From: Eutypa lata
Taxonomy: Eukaryota; Ascomycota; Sordariomycetes; Xylariales; Diatrypaceae
Reading direction: 5' to 3'
NCBI GenBank assembly: GCA_022661535.1
Contig: JAKULF010000006.1
Location: 3,467,001 to 3,531,000, forward strand
DNA: 64,000 nucleotides
Positions within the stretch are counted from its first letter, which is position 1. Every line of letters begins with the position of its first letter. Shown one piece after another: positions 1 through 11,651 of the stretch. The position numbers were made by a program, and so were the translations under genes. The notes beneath the pieces were generated by a model. It worked only from the letters and a program-made list of their open reading frames with translations, was not told the origin of the DNA and ran no database searches.

Positions 1-769
1 GTTCACTGTCCAGGTATCCTCGGAAATCGCTTGGGTTTTAAGAGCTCTCAACAATCCAATAACTCCAGTTTTAGCAGCAGAGTAAGTCCAGAGAGGCGCA
101 GAAGGTAGGTAACTCGCAGCTGACCCGGTCATTACCAGGGAGCCAAATTCATGCTCCGAAGCATGGTTGCGGAAGTAATGCAAAGCAAGCTTAGCGGCTA
201 TTGTAGAAGTTAGCTTTGGGAAATCGAGGGTATTATAACATTTCGGATAATAAACCTACTATAGATGACGCCCTTCAAACAGACGTCAAGAACTGGAAAT
301 CTAGGTTCTGCCAGCGTTATGCCATCTTTGTCCAGCCGATCAACGAAGATGTCCTCCGTTTCAGTGATCCCCGCATTGGCCAGCACCACGTCAATCTTCC
401 CATGCAGTTCAAACGCCTTCGCGAACATATAGCGCTGATCTTCCCAGGACGCCACATCGCAAAAGACGTATGTCAAATTTCTTGGGCGAGATTAGCATGG
501 TGCTATACCGCATTTTAGAAGCACAGCATACTTGGTCTGTGAAGCTGCCTCAAGCGCTTCACCCGAGGTTCGATTCACATCCCCAAACACGACCTTGGCG
601 CCGTGTTCTGCCCTATATTAGTCGGATCCCAGAAGCTCATCCTCTAGATAATCGTACCATCTGCAAACTTAACTGCTGCTTCGCCAATTCCTGAGGCCCC
701 TCCAGTGATGATGATCACCTTTCCATAGAGCTTCGTCCAGTCCGTCTCCTTCAAACTGATAGTCGCCAT
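1..769 (-). CDS. Short-chain dehydrogenase/reductase, 15-PGDH-like (3' end beyond window)
   Basis: Classical NAD(P)-dependent SDR, cut by the window start. It begins with the ATG at 769. The Rossmann motif TGGASGIG is at about residues 22-29, the NAG motif (LANAGITE) lies near 400, and the catalytic Y-x3-K is visible as TYSAAKTG near position 70. Introns interrupt it at roughly 600-660 and 220-280. It closely resembles the SDR at 7498-8510 in motif order and wording (S-A-A before the catalytic Tyr, then GLLRA), so the two are likely paralogues. Family knowledge: these enzymes oxidise or reduce secondary alcohols and ketones. The substrate cannot be told. It is the first visible member of the metabolic cluster. 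Confidence 0.85.
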
Positions 770-1074
770 CGTGTCGTCTTGCTATTGAATAGGGGTGTCC
801 ATTGTTGTCGTGTTGGTTATCAGCGCTGTACTTATACCTATGTGTTTGTGTGGGGATGGGCTGATGGGGGCGGGGCTTGGGGAACTAACACTACATCCAA
901 GAGATTGTATTGTATACTTAGGTAGGGATGTTCCTTACAAAGTTCCTTAAATGGCCTAACGTCGTCCAAAACGACCACGTCTACCATTTCAGTGATTTTA
1001 CGGGTTGTCAGCCAGGAAACGAAACCAGTCAAAAATTACAAATTGCGTCCTGGCAATATTCTACGATGTAGGCT
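770..1074. other. Intergenic, 305 bp
   Basis: Lies between the start of the first SDR and the stop of the second. It includes a purine-poor stretch (about 845-880) and the upstream region of the first SDR. No gene recognised. Confidence 0.6.
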
Positions 1075-2294
1075 CTATAGTTCATGCATCATAGTGTCTG
1101 GCATGGTACCCCCATCATTTGGTAAACCGCCAAGGAACTCAACCTTCAGATCGTAAAGCTCCTGTTCGCGGATTACATGCCCCATGCTCGAAACATAGCC
1201 GATATCCTGCTCACAATCAAAATATCTCCCCTTCAAGGCAGTTCCCCGTCCGGCACTACATATCTAGAGTCAGTACACCATATTTTTTTCCTCTTCAAAT
1301 AGTTTGACAATTATTCGGGAGTTAGGGGTGAAAACTCTCGTCAACGAAGAATGAAGCTCCTGAGACACGCCAGGAAGGGTAAATTTGAAACTTGAAGATG
1401 CTACTCACGCTAGGAACACGCAAGTTTGTCCGCACAACGCAGGCTCGCACTTGAATTGGTCACAGAATTTTGCATATCCCGCGGCGGCTCCTGGGTAGAC
1501 TGCTGCAACGTCTTCGGGGAGATGTTTCTGTATTCCGGTTTTGGTTGCTCCCGGGTGCAACGAGTAGATCTCGATCTTGTCGAATCCGTCCATGTCAAGT
1601 TCAAATTGTATGCAACCGTTCGCGCGCACGAGAGCCGCCTTTGCGGCACTGTAGTTGACGCAGAAAGGCAAGTTTACAGTCGCAGCTCGCGAAGCAATGT
1701 TGATGATTCTGCCATGCCCGCGAGCCCGGAATGAGGGAAGCAGCATGTGTGTCCAGAGCATGGGCTGTGGAACTTTAAGTAACTGGCTCTCTCATGAATG
1801 TGAATCTTGGCTGCTTACTGCTTTGAAATTCAAGTCAATCATAGCCCAGAACTGATCGAAAGTTTCCATGTGCAACGGTCGGTCGATGGTCCTGTGCGAA
1901 GTCAGCCAGAGCTCCATGAAAACGCGAATGATATCCAGTACCCCCCAGCATTGTTGACGAGAACGTCGACCTCGCCCAGGTCCGCCTCAATTTGCTTCCA
2001 GGTCTTTCGAGATTCTTCAGCATCTATTACGTTGCAGAAGTATGTCTTGACTTCGGCTCCCTGTTCAATACATTGGTCGGCTGTAACCTGCAATGCTGAT
2101 CCTGCGCGGTCCAGATCTATCAGAGCGAGTTTTGCACCAGCTTTGGCAAAAGCCAGGCATTCCCCACGCCCAAGACCGCCTCCAGCACCAGTTATTACGA
2201 CGACGCGTCCGGTAAGTGTGTTCTTTAGGGCTTCTGGGCTGATAGCCGCATAGGGCTTGGTATTGATGGAAGGTTTTCTTATATTGGTCGACAT
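1075..2294 (-). CDS. Short-chain dehydrogenase/reductase (MaoC/Fox2-type SDR fold)
   Basis: Second SDR, apparently complete. The start at 2294 gives a 30-odd residue leader, then TGAGGGLGRGE (about residues 35-45) and a DxD-type cofactor strand. The first exon continues to an NNAGG motif near 1945. Small exons follow: FDQFWAMIDLNFKA near 1830-1870, then the segment with NIASRAA and the catalytic NYSAAKAAL. An intron at about 1250-1405 precedes the last exon, which ends ...TMMHEL at 1075. TGAGGGLGR is the form seen in the dehydrogenase domain of fungal peroxisomal multifunctional enzymes, but no hydratase domain is attached here. It probably acts on a hydroxy or keto intermediate of the cluster substrate. 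The exact borders of exon 2 are uncertain. Confidence 0.8.
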
Positions 2295-2967
2295 GTCGAG
2301 CTGACTTAGTGCGACTCTGTGCTATGGACAATAGATTAATAATCGAATAAAGTTTCCTCTCCCTTCTGAATAGCCCACCATCGACGAGCATATATTCTGG
2401 AGGTTCTGGCATCTGTATGACAACATCTTATGTTCCATGCTTCAAACTTGTGCTTCATCGTTGTGCTTCAAGGTGCTGCAGGACTCTCATGACGTCTCCC
2501 CCACCCCCACCTATCGCTCATAGTAGAATGGTCGCAGGTCGTGAGGGTGGAGCTATTTCACCTTAGAACAACAGTTCTAGTCCTACTTAGTGTCTAATTG
2601 TCCCACCATTTACTCTGCTTGCATGTGGTCATATAATTTCATGTGGGGTGCCAAACCGCATAACTGTGCTCATTGTATCCCGTGTCTAATGACGCATAGG
2701 TTGATCTACTAATTACTCTGTTCCTCCCAAGAGTTCGGTTCTGTAAACTGTACATGTAGAACCCCGCATGACTTGTAGTTGTACTTGCATACCAGGTAGC
2801 TCTTCAATGTTGCTGGTTTTCGGTTCTTATCTTTCTTGCTTACTCGTAGGTTGATTCTACGCAGCCTGCAACTTATCAATATACGAATCCTATAGGCCTC
2901 CTATAGACCTGTTTTAAACTTAGCCGTCTTTTCATGAATTCGTGTGTACATTTCTAATACGACCGTC
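2295..2967. promoter_or_regulatory. Divergent promoter region, SDR(-)/P450(+)
   Basis: 673 bp between two divergently read cluster genes, so it probably carries the promoters of both. No convincing operator repeat was identified by eye. It contains a C-rich patch at about 2490-2510. Confidence 0.5.
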
Positions 2968-4995
2968 ATGAATTTTAACGGAAGCTCTATTGCAGCAGCT
3001 GCTGCGCTATACCTTGAAGTTTTTGGAGCCGACGTAACTTCCTCGTTAATCAGACTTCTACTACCTTTAGCGGTCTTGGTCTTCGTAATCAGTCTTTCAC
3101 TTAGAGACAAGAAACCGAAGTACATATATCCTCCTGGACCGAAAGGAAATTTGGTCGTTGGAAATACCTTCCAACTGCCAACTGAATTTCCTGGTCCCAA
3201 GTTTCAAGATTGGGGGCGGGACTATGGTGATTTGTAAGTTACATCAACAAAATCTAATGAAACCTACCCGATCAAGTTTAACTGGTCATATATAACTGGA
3301 ATAGCTTCTCGATATTTATCGGCTCTACTCGATGGGTTGTCGTGAATTCTTCCAAAATGGTGCAGGAACTCTTAGACCGCAAGGGCAAGCTTTACCTGAG
3401 CCGGCCACATTTTCCTGTAACGCAAGATATCTTGTCCGGTGGCAATCGAATTGTCTTGATGAAGCATGGCGAGCGGTGGAGAAACCTAAGGAAAATCATG
3501 CACCAGTTATTAACAGCCAAAGCGGTATTTAGCACATCAAATCTTGTAGAAGTTCAAGACTTACAATCAAGCAGGCCGATGACTATAAACCATATCAGGA
3601 CATAGAATCAAGGAAATTGTTGTGGGACTACTTAAAATCACCGGAGTCGTTCTACCTCCATGGGGCCCGGTTTGCGAACTCAGGTTAGAAATATCCGTCC
3701 TGTGAAAGATAGAGCTAATTCTATTAGTTAGTCATCATGTCTGTGTGAGTATCAAGTTACTAGGATTCGAGGTTGCTTTTCTAAACCTCTATATCCAGTG
3801 TTTTCGGTCGAAGAACTAGTATGAGGGAGAAGAGTGTTCGAGAGTTGTTCTACTGCATCGATGAATTCATGAAACTGCAAGGATCGCCTTCTGCTAGTTT
3901 CATGGATGGATTTCCTGTCATTGCTCGGCTCTTACCGATCAGATTGCAGTGGTATCGCAAGGATGCTGAAAGGGTTTTCCGGGAAACATTGCAGTCAGTT
4001 ACTGTCATACGCCTTACAGTTTATATCCAGCTAAAACTGGCTTCAGAGTGTACGAAAACTTTTTCGACGACTTGCAGAAGCGTATTGAGGAAGGCGAGGA
4101 CCCACGCTGTTTTGGGAGATCTCTTGTCGAATTGTCAAAGCACTATAAATTCACTGATGAACAGCAATATTTCTGCGGTGAGCACGGATCCGCTGGTGTT
4201 TCCCATTTCTTCAACTAAACCTTTATCTAGCCGGCACGATCATCGAAGCAGGATCTGATACGACCCGAAATCAGATCAATATCATGCTGGCCGCCGCGGC
4301 GAAGTTTCCAGGCTGGGTGAAGAAAGCCAGAGAAGAACTCGACCGGGTTCTGGGACCTGCAGCGCGACTTCCTACCTTCGATGTGAGTTCCCCAACGTGT
4401 TGATATTTCTGGCAAGCTAAAATCTCGTGACGCAGGACTGGGACTCTTTGCCCTATCTGCTCGCAGTGATGAAAGAAACTTTGAGATGGCGCCCGAACAT
4501 GACCCCGACCGGTGTTCCTCGAGTACTCGTTGAAGATGATGCCGTCGGCCCTTACAAGTTTGAGAAGGGGACCGTGTTCACATGGAATCATTATGGAATC
4601 TCTCACAGTGAGCACGAATTCGAGAATAATGAAATCTTCACCCCGGAGCGGTTCCTGAACGAGGACCTCAAAGATATGCTGAAAGGACACTGGGGCTTCG
4701 GCATGGGTAAGCGTAACCGCAAATATCGGTCCACTAGTATCAGCATTAACACTTTGTAGGACGACGTGTTTGCGTGGGGTGGCATGTTGGTTCTCGGAAT
4801 ATGTTCATTGCGTTTTCTCGGCTTCTTTACTGCTTTGACTTCGCCGAAGATCCATCTGCGCCCATCGATACCACGCGCATTGATCCTTTCGCACATACAG
4901 CGGCGCCTTTCCAGATCATCATTACTCCTAGAAGCCCAGCTCATGTCGGATTGATCGAGCGGGAATGTCGCAGGGCGGGCGAAGAAGTACTTTGA
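2968..4995 (+). CDS. Cytochrome P450 monooxygenase (multi-exon)
   Basis: Microsomal class-II P450 assembled over about seven exons. An N-terminal membrane anchor (SSLIRLLLPLAVLVFVIS) is followed by the proline-rich hinge YPPGPKGN. The C-helix region reads GERWRNLRKIMHQLL. The I-helix oxygen-binding motif is AGSDTT near 4243-4265, the K-helix is KETLRWRP near 4470, and the PERF motif lies near 4645. The haem loop FGMGRRVCVG is split by the intron at about 4707-4759. Apparent frame changes at 3526-3572, 3685-3798 and 4010-4055 are resolved by consensus introns, so the gene looks intact. Its start at 2968 is the first true ATG. It is related in layout to the P450 at 9035 and to OrdA-like fungal P450s. 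It probably hydroxylates the cluster substrate at the ER. Confidence 0.9.
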
Positions 4996-5677
4996 ATAGA
5001 CGGCGTAGGTCATAATTCTACTGTTGGACCTGGCTATGTACAACATGGATTTTAGTAGGGGAATCTATCGTATGTTTCTAGAGCCACCTGAAGCCACCAA
5101 CTTCACACCTGTGCAACTTACGATAGACAGTCCTTGCCGACACTCTTTTTGTATAAGATAAATGTGTTGCAGCCCTTAAGGTCGCATGAAGAAGATGTCT
5201 TTCTTTCTACAGTTAGTTATATACAGATTTTCTGCATCTTTATTCAAAATAGCTTCAGTGCATGATGAGGGGTCTCAGACCTACAAGGAATAGAAAGCGA
5301 ACAAGCGCCGGAGATGGATTAGATCATGTGGTAAGAAGATGACATGCCTTTTATCCGGCCCACTATCTGATGCTCGCTGTCCAGTTTTTGTTAATCTAAG
5401 CTATTGCTGGAGTTTTGCTCCATCTTACTAAGGTACCTTCGTTCTACTATGGGGAAGGAGCAAAATGTGAACGGAGAAAAAGAACGGGAAGAAGCTCCTG
5501 AATTTGTTAACAGTCCAGCAAGTATATCAAGATCAAACAAGCGTATGAGAAATTGCACGACAATTGACTATTGGATCTCAAATAAACTATTCTGATCATA
5601 AGTACAGGTCATCATGTGGCTGCTCAAACAGGGTAGGATCAGCCTTGAAGCATTTCCAATTTAATCTCCATGTTACG
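4996..5677. other. Convergent intergenic region
   Basis: Holds the 3' ends of the P450 (+) and FAD monooxygenase (-). AT-rich, with no gene recognised. Terminators and polyadenylation sites of both genes must lie here, but none can be pinpointed. Confidence 0.5.
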
Positions 5678-7091
5678 TTAATGAGTGTCATCCCCTTCGA
5701 AGTCATCATCTATCACTTGATTCATAGCCTTAGCCATCTCCAATGTGAAGTTCGGGTCTTCATTTAATTTCTTAAAGAATTCCGCCCGCTTCTCTTTGGA
5801 CTCCTGGTCCTGGCAGTGCAACCGCAGTTTGTTCCCGATGGCAGTAGGGTTCGTAAACTCGACAAACGCCTTTCTTCTCAGCGTTGAGTATCTCTGTAAC
5901 AGTGCCGCAGGGTCGGGCTCGTTCTTCGTCAGTATTCGAATCATGCAGTTGGCAAGGGCAGTTGCATCAAGGAGCCCGGTTGTAAGGCCTAGACCGCCGA
6001 TAGGATTGTTCGACTGCTTCCATTAGCTCAGAGACCAGATATAAATTGAAGGTGTAACACACGTGTGCTGCATCGCCGGTCAATAGTACCCTGCCGGAAA
6101 TGAACGTCTTCGCCACTCTTTGGTGAGCCCAGTATGGGTTTGCCGCGACGAGCTTATAATCCAAAGGCCTTGGACCGGGAAGCAGTCGCTCCAGCTTTTG
6201 GGGCAGCTGAGCCAGGAGCTCTTCCTCAGGGACGCTACAGCGGATACCGAATGCTACACGAAATAAGCCCTCCTTGTCGATGCGCCCAATCACAGCCCAA
6301 TCCTCCTCGTCAACGACCATCACCCCGGTTGAATAACCGTAGCGAGCAAAGTCGTATTCCATGTTTATAGCAATGAACCGGAAATCATTCCAGGTGAAGC
6401 CCTCGAATGGGATGCACTGCGAGCGACGAACGGAGGAACCAGCGCCATCTGCACCCACCAGATACTTCGCCGCAAAGTACTTCTCGCCAAGGGGGGTGAC
6501 TGCTGTGATGCGCACACTTTCTTCGTCCTGCTGAACACCTGCGAAGGTGTGTTTCCACTTGACGTGAAAGTTCGGGAGACGCTCAGCGTGCTTGAGGATC
6601 AAGTGTGCGAGACGGTCTTGCCCAGTACAGATGCCAACAAAGGGGTAGCGCTTGAGGTTCTTCGGGACGAGGTTGATTTTAAGCGTCGCTAGGATTTCCC
6701 CCCCCTGGGAATGGGGTTTGCGCCACTGTATACCATCCGTATTCTTATGGCCGAGCTCGACCAGATCATCGAAGATGCCAACCTTTTCGAATTCGTTGAG
6801 AACGATGGGCATGTACCTGAAGACCTTGTCAGAATTTCTCCCATGGTCTCAAGATTCTTTTTGGCTTAATCACGCGATAGCTCGTGGGGATTCTGAGATA
6901 GCTTGCTCACTCTCGATAACAAGCACATCTATGCCTTTCTGTGCCATCTTCAAGGCGCAGAACAGTCCACTTGGCCCGGCGCCGACGACAACAACATCAT
7001 GTTGCTCGAAATGATCTTCTGGAAGTGGGAGAAGATCCTGGCGATATGAGGTGCTATCAGGGTTGTTGTTCCCCATTTCGTTACCGTTCAT
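5678..7091 (-). CDS. FAD-dependent aromatic-ring monooxygenase (phenol 2-monooxygenase/PHBH type)
   Basis: Group A flavoprotein monooxygenase. The dinucleotide motif GAGPSG is at residues 37-42. The DG motif appears as LVGADGAGSSVRR, and the second FAD motif as LLTGDAAH near 6065, followed after a ~50 bp intron by NNPIGGLGLTTGLLDA. The first intron (about 6815-6870) splits RAIA from YMPIVLNEF. The coding region ends ...DDDFEGDDTH at 5678. I chose the ATG at 7091, but an in-frame ATG at 7133 adds 14 residues. Such enzymes hydroxylate phenolic or quinoid rings using NAD(P)H and O2, and some do Baeyer-Villiger-like chemistry. It is divergent from the SDR at 7498, so the two probably share a promoter. 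No lesion seen. Confidence 0.88.
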
Positions 7092-7497
7092 TGTTAATGT
7101 TATTATGTGTGCATTATTTATTCGCGAGAGCATACGGGATGGCTATCTACGCGTATGTATATATGCCGACGAATGTCTACGTACCGACATGCAGGTAGTT
7201 GGTCACTACTAGCGAGTGGGGACACAATCCTACCTCCCGCCAAGGCTTCGTTCTTGCGATATAGTTTGGGAGGATGCGGGGGCTCCCAACCTGCCACATC
7301 GGGTTTCTTTCTAGAAGCCTTAGATGCGGGTGAGAACCTTACGACGTTACAACGGCTACAATAGTGCAAGGTGGAACACGAGAGTACTTACTATGTGAGT
7401 CTCTACAATATCTGGGGATAATTCGACAAGAGCATACTAAGTTCCTTCAGTGTTACGCTTCTACTCAGCTCGGTATCCGCAGATTCACCACACCAAG
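7092..7497. promoter_or_regulatory. Divergent promoter region, FAD monooxygenase(-)/SDR(+)
   Basis: 406 bp between divergent start codons. A short bidirectional promoter is the natural reading. No specific operator was identified. Confidence 0.5.
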
Positions 7498-8510
7498 ATG
7501 TCCAGCAATGAGATTATACTCGACACGTCTATCTTTTCCAACCTCAAAGGGAAGAATGTCATCTTTACCGGTGGCGCATCTGGTATTGGGAGAGAAGCTG
7601 TAACCATCTTCGCCAAAGCGGGTGCCAACGTCACATTTGGCGATATCAACAAGGTCGAAGGTGACAAGCTTGCTAGTCAGCTGGGAAGGTATGTCCTTGC
7701 CTGGGCCACTATACTAGAGTGGCGGTTATTGCTAATATCTACGCAGCCATGTTAAATGTCAAGAGACGGATGTTACGAGCTTCCAATCCTTACAGGACCT
7801 GTTCGCCGCTAGTGAAAAGGCTTACGGCCCCCCAGATATTGTATGTGCCAATGCAGGCATCCACGAAAGAGAAGACTGGCTCTCGGAAAAGTACCTTGAG
7901 ACGGACTGCGCATGGCACTCCGTGCAGGTGAACTTCATTGGCGTTCTCAACAGTGAGTTGCAACTACAAACTGCTTTTCACCCAAGAATCCCTTCGTTTG
8001 GAGATCTCTAACTACGAAACAGCCATCAAACTTGCTCTGCTCTCATTTAGGCGCTCGGGCAAGCCGGGATCCATCGTCATCACTGCATCAGCAGCGGGAT
8101 ACATGGATTCTACGCCGGTGTGCTCGTACACCGGAACCAAGCACGCCGTAGTCGGCCTTCTTCGTGCTTTCACCACTCTTGCACCTGTCTATGACACTCG
8201 TATCAATATGATTGCACCCTGGATGACAGACACCCCTTTCGCCGGTGACGAGGTTATGAAGGTATGGGGAGAGCTGCCGCTCAACCAGCCTGAAGTATGC
8301 GCACAGGCGATTGTTTTTGCTTCAATTAACCCTGAATTACATGGATGTGGTATTTGGGTGGGTGGGAACAGATTGTATGAGGTTGAACAAGGCTACCTTC
8401 GTACCAGACCGCAGTGGCTCGGTCAGGAGATGTCTGATAACTTTCAGAAAGGCTGGGAACGTCTTACAGCACCTTACGGCAAGAATGGCTCCTTGAGCAC
8501 CCTGCACTAG
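7498..8510 (+). CDS. Short-chain dehydrogenase/reductase, 15-PGDH-like
   Basis: Complete SDR in three exons. The ATG at 7498 is followed by TGGASGIG at about residues 24-31 and the acidic cofactor strand FGDIN, which suggests NAD preference. The first intron begins with GTATGT at 7689. Exon 2 has CANAGI, and a second intron (about 7951-8022) precedes exon 3. The active site reads TASAAGY...SYTGTKHAV, with the Y-x3-K present. The C-terminus after IAPWMTDTPF is typical of the family. It is paralogous to the partial SDR at 1-769. It lies head-to-head with the FAD monooxygenase and upstream of the second P450, consistent with oxidation of an alcohol made by those enzymes (inference). Confidence 0.87.
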
Positions 8511-9034
8511 TTTAGGGCTCTGAAAAATGCAACTTGAAGTATCTATTGTTGTGGTGTTTCCAGTCTATAAATTCGTAGGAATTCAAGCCTACAAGTTATC
8601 TCGCAGTTTTGCTTTGAGTCTAATTCTAGACTACCATACCGAAACTGAGACTGACAGAGCCAAGTGAATGCCTATTTTTTCCCTTTTCTCTCTCTTTCAT
8701 ACAGTGCCTAGAAGCAAGGGCTTGGACTTGGAGACTTAGCTGAAAAGCAGCGAAGCGAGGGGTATGTGGTTGTCATATGCACAGTCGATAGCCAATGGTA
8801 ACTAGTCCTTGGCTTACATCTGCGCTAAGTCTCGCGGGGTCTCCAGCAACGCATGTGGGGTGTAGAATGGTAGGCTTGTTGTTGGCCTACTGTACATCAA
8901 CTTAACTGACACCCTCTTCTGGTTGGCATCCGCTTCTCTATCGTCAACCAAGAACACTCCAAGGGAGTAATTCACTACTTGTGTTCCTCTCTCTTCTTGG
9001 CGACTCGCATTTTTAGCGACCCGCAAAACTCAAC
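8511..9034. promoter_or_regulatory. Intergenic region with promoter of the second P450
   Basis: 524 bp between tandem plus-strand genes. It includes a pyrimidine-rich tract at about 8676-8700. No gene recognised. Confidence 0.45.
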
Positions 9035-10747
9035 ATGTTCTCACTTATACCAAATACCGTGTTGTCTGGTGCAGAGCCCAGCACCATTTACACCCTTGCA
9101 ATTGTTGGCATACTCGCTCTAATAAAACTGAGCATGACATACCTCACGGACCCGCGGAGAAAGAAGCTTCCACCGGGTCCGTCGGGACTCCCACTTCTTG
9201 GCAACTTCGCGGACATGGCGGATTCCGAGAAAGTTCGGAAGAAAGTGGCCAGTTGGGCTCAAAAGTACGGAGAGCTAGTATATACAAGGATTGCGGAAGT
9301 CGATTACGTCTGGCTGTCGTCTCCGGGAGCTGTCAAAGACCTCATGGACAAGAAGTCCGCGATCTACTCATCACGTCCAAGAATGCCTTTCGCGATGGAT
9401 GTTGCCAGTGGCGGGAAGCGCCAGCTTCTTATGCCCTATAGCAACGAATGGCGGAACATTCGAAAGTACAGCCATCAGCTCCTGAACTTGAATGCTTCCA
9501 AGGCCTATCAGCCGATTCAAGACTACGAGTCCTTGCAGACGATGTATGATATTATGAACAATCCTGCCGAGTTCTATAAGCACAACCAGCGATATTCCGC
9601 CAGCGTCATCATGACAATCGCATACGGAATCCGGGTGCCCACATTTGACAGCCCGATTGCAAAGGATATCTACATCGTCCTCGACAACCTGACTAACATG
9701 ACGGCGCCCGGGGCTCACGCCGTGGACTCGATGCCGTCACTGCGTTATCTTCCCCAATGGCTCCTGGGAAACTGGCGTACTAGAGGACGCCGATATTTTG
9801 AACATGATTCCTCAGTTTACTTATCGATGTGGAACAGTCTTAAGAAAAGGGTAGATGAAGGAACTTCCAAGCCTTGTTTCTGTCGCGATTTTTACCTTAG
9901 TGACCCTGCCAAGAATGGCATCGACGACTTGGCGGCAGCGTATATCTGTGGTGGCCTGGTATTTTCATCTCTTCCGTTTTCCTCTCCACTTGAACTAACG
10001 CGATGCCATTCTTAGGTGGAGGCCGGATCCGAGACAACATCATCTTCTTTAAATAACTTTGTGCTGGCCATGTGCCAGAGCCCAAATGTCCTCAAGAAGG
10101 CGCAAGAAGAGCTAGACCGCGTCGTGGGGGACACAAGAATGCCTACTTTCGACGACGAATCCAACCTGTCCTACGTTCGTGCTATCATCAAGGAACTCCT
10201 AAGATGGAGACCGGTAAACAAGTTCGGAATGTTCCATGCTTCGACAGAGGACGACTGGCACAATGGATATTTCATTCCCAAGGATAGTATTGTTATCCTT
10301 AGCTGGTGGCAAGTGACTATGGGCCAACTTTGAGTAGTTGATGTGCTAATAATCAGGTTCAGGGCAATCCACTATGACCCAAAGAGGTACCCAGAGCCGG
10401 AAAAGTTCAAGCCGGAAAGGTACCTAAACTACAAGCTCTCAGCCGCGGATGCCATTAACGTCAAAGACCCGTTGGACCGTGATCACTTCTCATATGGCGC
10501 GGGACGTCGTGTCTGTCCCGGTGTCCATGTGGCTGAGCGCTCGCTATTCATTAACATCGCTAGATTTCTATGGGGCTTCGACATTTCCAAAAAGCGAGAC
10601 ATGAAGGGAAATGGTATTGAGCCCGATGATGGAATGATAAGGGGCTTGCTCAGTGTACCTAATCCTTTTGAGTGCGATATTAAGCCGCGATCAGCGAAAC
10701 ACGCCCAGGTAATATTGAACGAATTCCAGGCAGCAGAGAAGGAATAG
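9035..10747 (+). CDS. Cytochrome P450 monooxygenase
   Basis: Complete P450 in three exons. The N-terminal anchor is around residues 18-36, followed by the hinge KLPPGPSGLPLLGN. The C-helix reads NEWRNIRKYSHQLL. The I-helix sequence EAGSETTSS is created by removing the intron at about 9959-10015. The K-helix reads KELLRWRP, the PERF region is KPERYLNY, and the haem loop FSYGAGRRVCPG lies near 10490. A second short intron lies at about 10310-10357. It shares the HQLL...YQ-DYES region with the P450 at 2968, so the pair probably arose by an old duplication. About 520-530 residues, normal for the family. It ends ...QAAEKE at 10747. Confidence 0.92.
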
Positions 10748-11651
10748 CTGCATGGAACTCCCAAGATTGTTTCCTATCAGTGGTCAAATCAACTGTCGGC
10801 GCTCAAGGCATATGGTTTTACACATTACTATTAGCACATGTGATATTCAAGTATAATCTCATAACTATTTTCAATCAATTCGATTTGATAGCTGCCCCCG
10901 CGTGTGAATGAAGGTGATTCATGAGCAGGGTTAATCGCATTGTACCGTCTCACTACCTTCGGACACGAGTAGCCAAGGGATCTTGGAAATAGCGAGGTCA
11001 GGTCGCTGCGAATGCTGGCACCCTTTGAGCATTAACATTACCTAGTTCCCAAGGGGAAAGCGGGGGAAATGAACCGTCTCCCGGTGTAGCGTCATTGAAT
11101 TCTCTCGTAGGATGTTCTACAATGTAGTAGGCTTCTTCTCCCCCCCTTTGGAAAAACGTGTGGCAAGGTGGTGAAAACTCTGTACTAGGTATGCATGCTA
11201 TGCTGTATTTCCATTCTCACAACCCCGTGTTTCTATCCATTCCTCAAATTCCCCAAATTAGGAAGTACTTATCCCCACATGCATGTATTACCCCCACAGG
11301 ATGTATCGGTGACTTCTTATTCCTCCTACCCGCGCAGTCGAAGGTGTTCTCCATACAAATGCTCTATCCGACGAATGGCCCACTGACGTCAGCCGCAACA
11401 GTGCTCTATAGGCACGTTAAAGCGGCCTGAAATGGTAAGTGGCGTGTATTGTGGACAATATGAATGGTCAAATTCGGTTATTAGTGCAAGCTTTGGTCAT
11501 TTTAAGACGCTTTAACGCTTATAGAGAATTGTCGCGGGTGACGTTAGTTGGCCACAGGACGGATACAATGCCACGAGAACATCGTATGTTGATATTCTGA
11601 CCGTGCCCTTCATGCTTGTTTTGACCTCCGGACGATCTGTGCGAATTCAAA
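10748..11651. other. Intergenic, 904 bp
   Basis: Separates the P450 and the NmrA-like gene. It holds the 3' region of the former and the promoter of the latter. A pyrimidine-rich stretch is at about 11130-11155. No gene supported. Confidence 0.45.

Noticed and set aside
3526..4055. Frameshifts in the first P450
   Set aside because: Consensus introns restore one frame through all P450 motifs, so the gene is intact.
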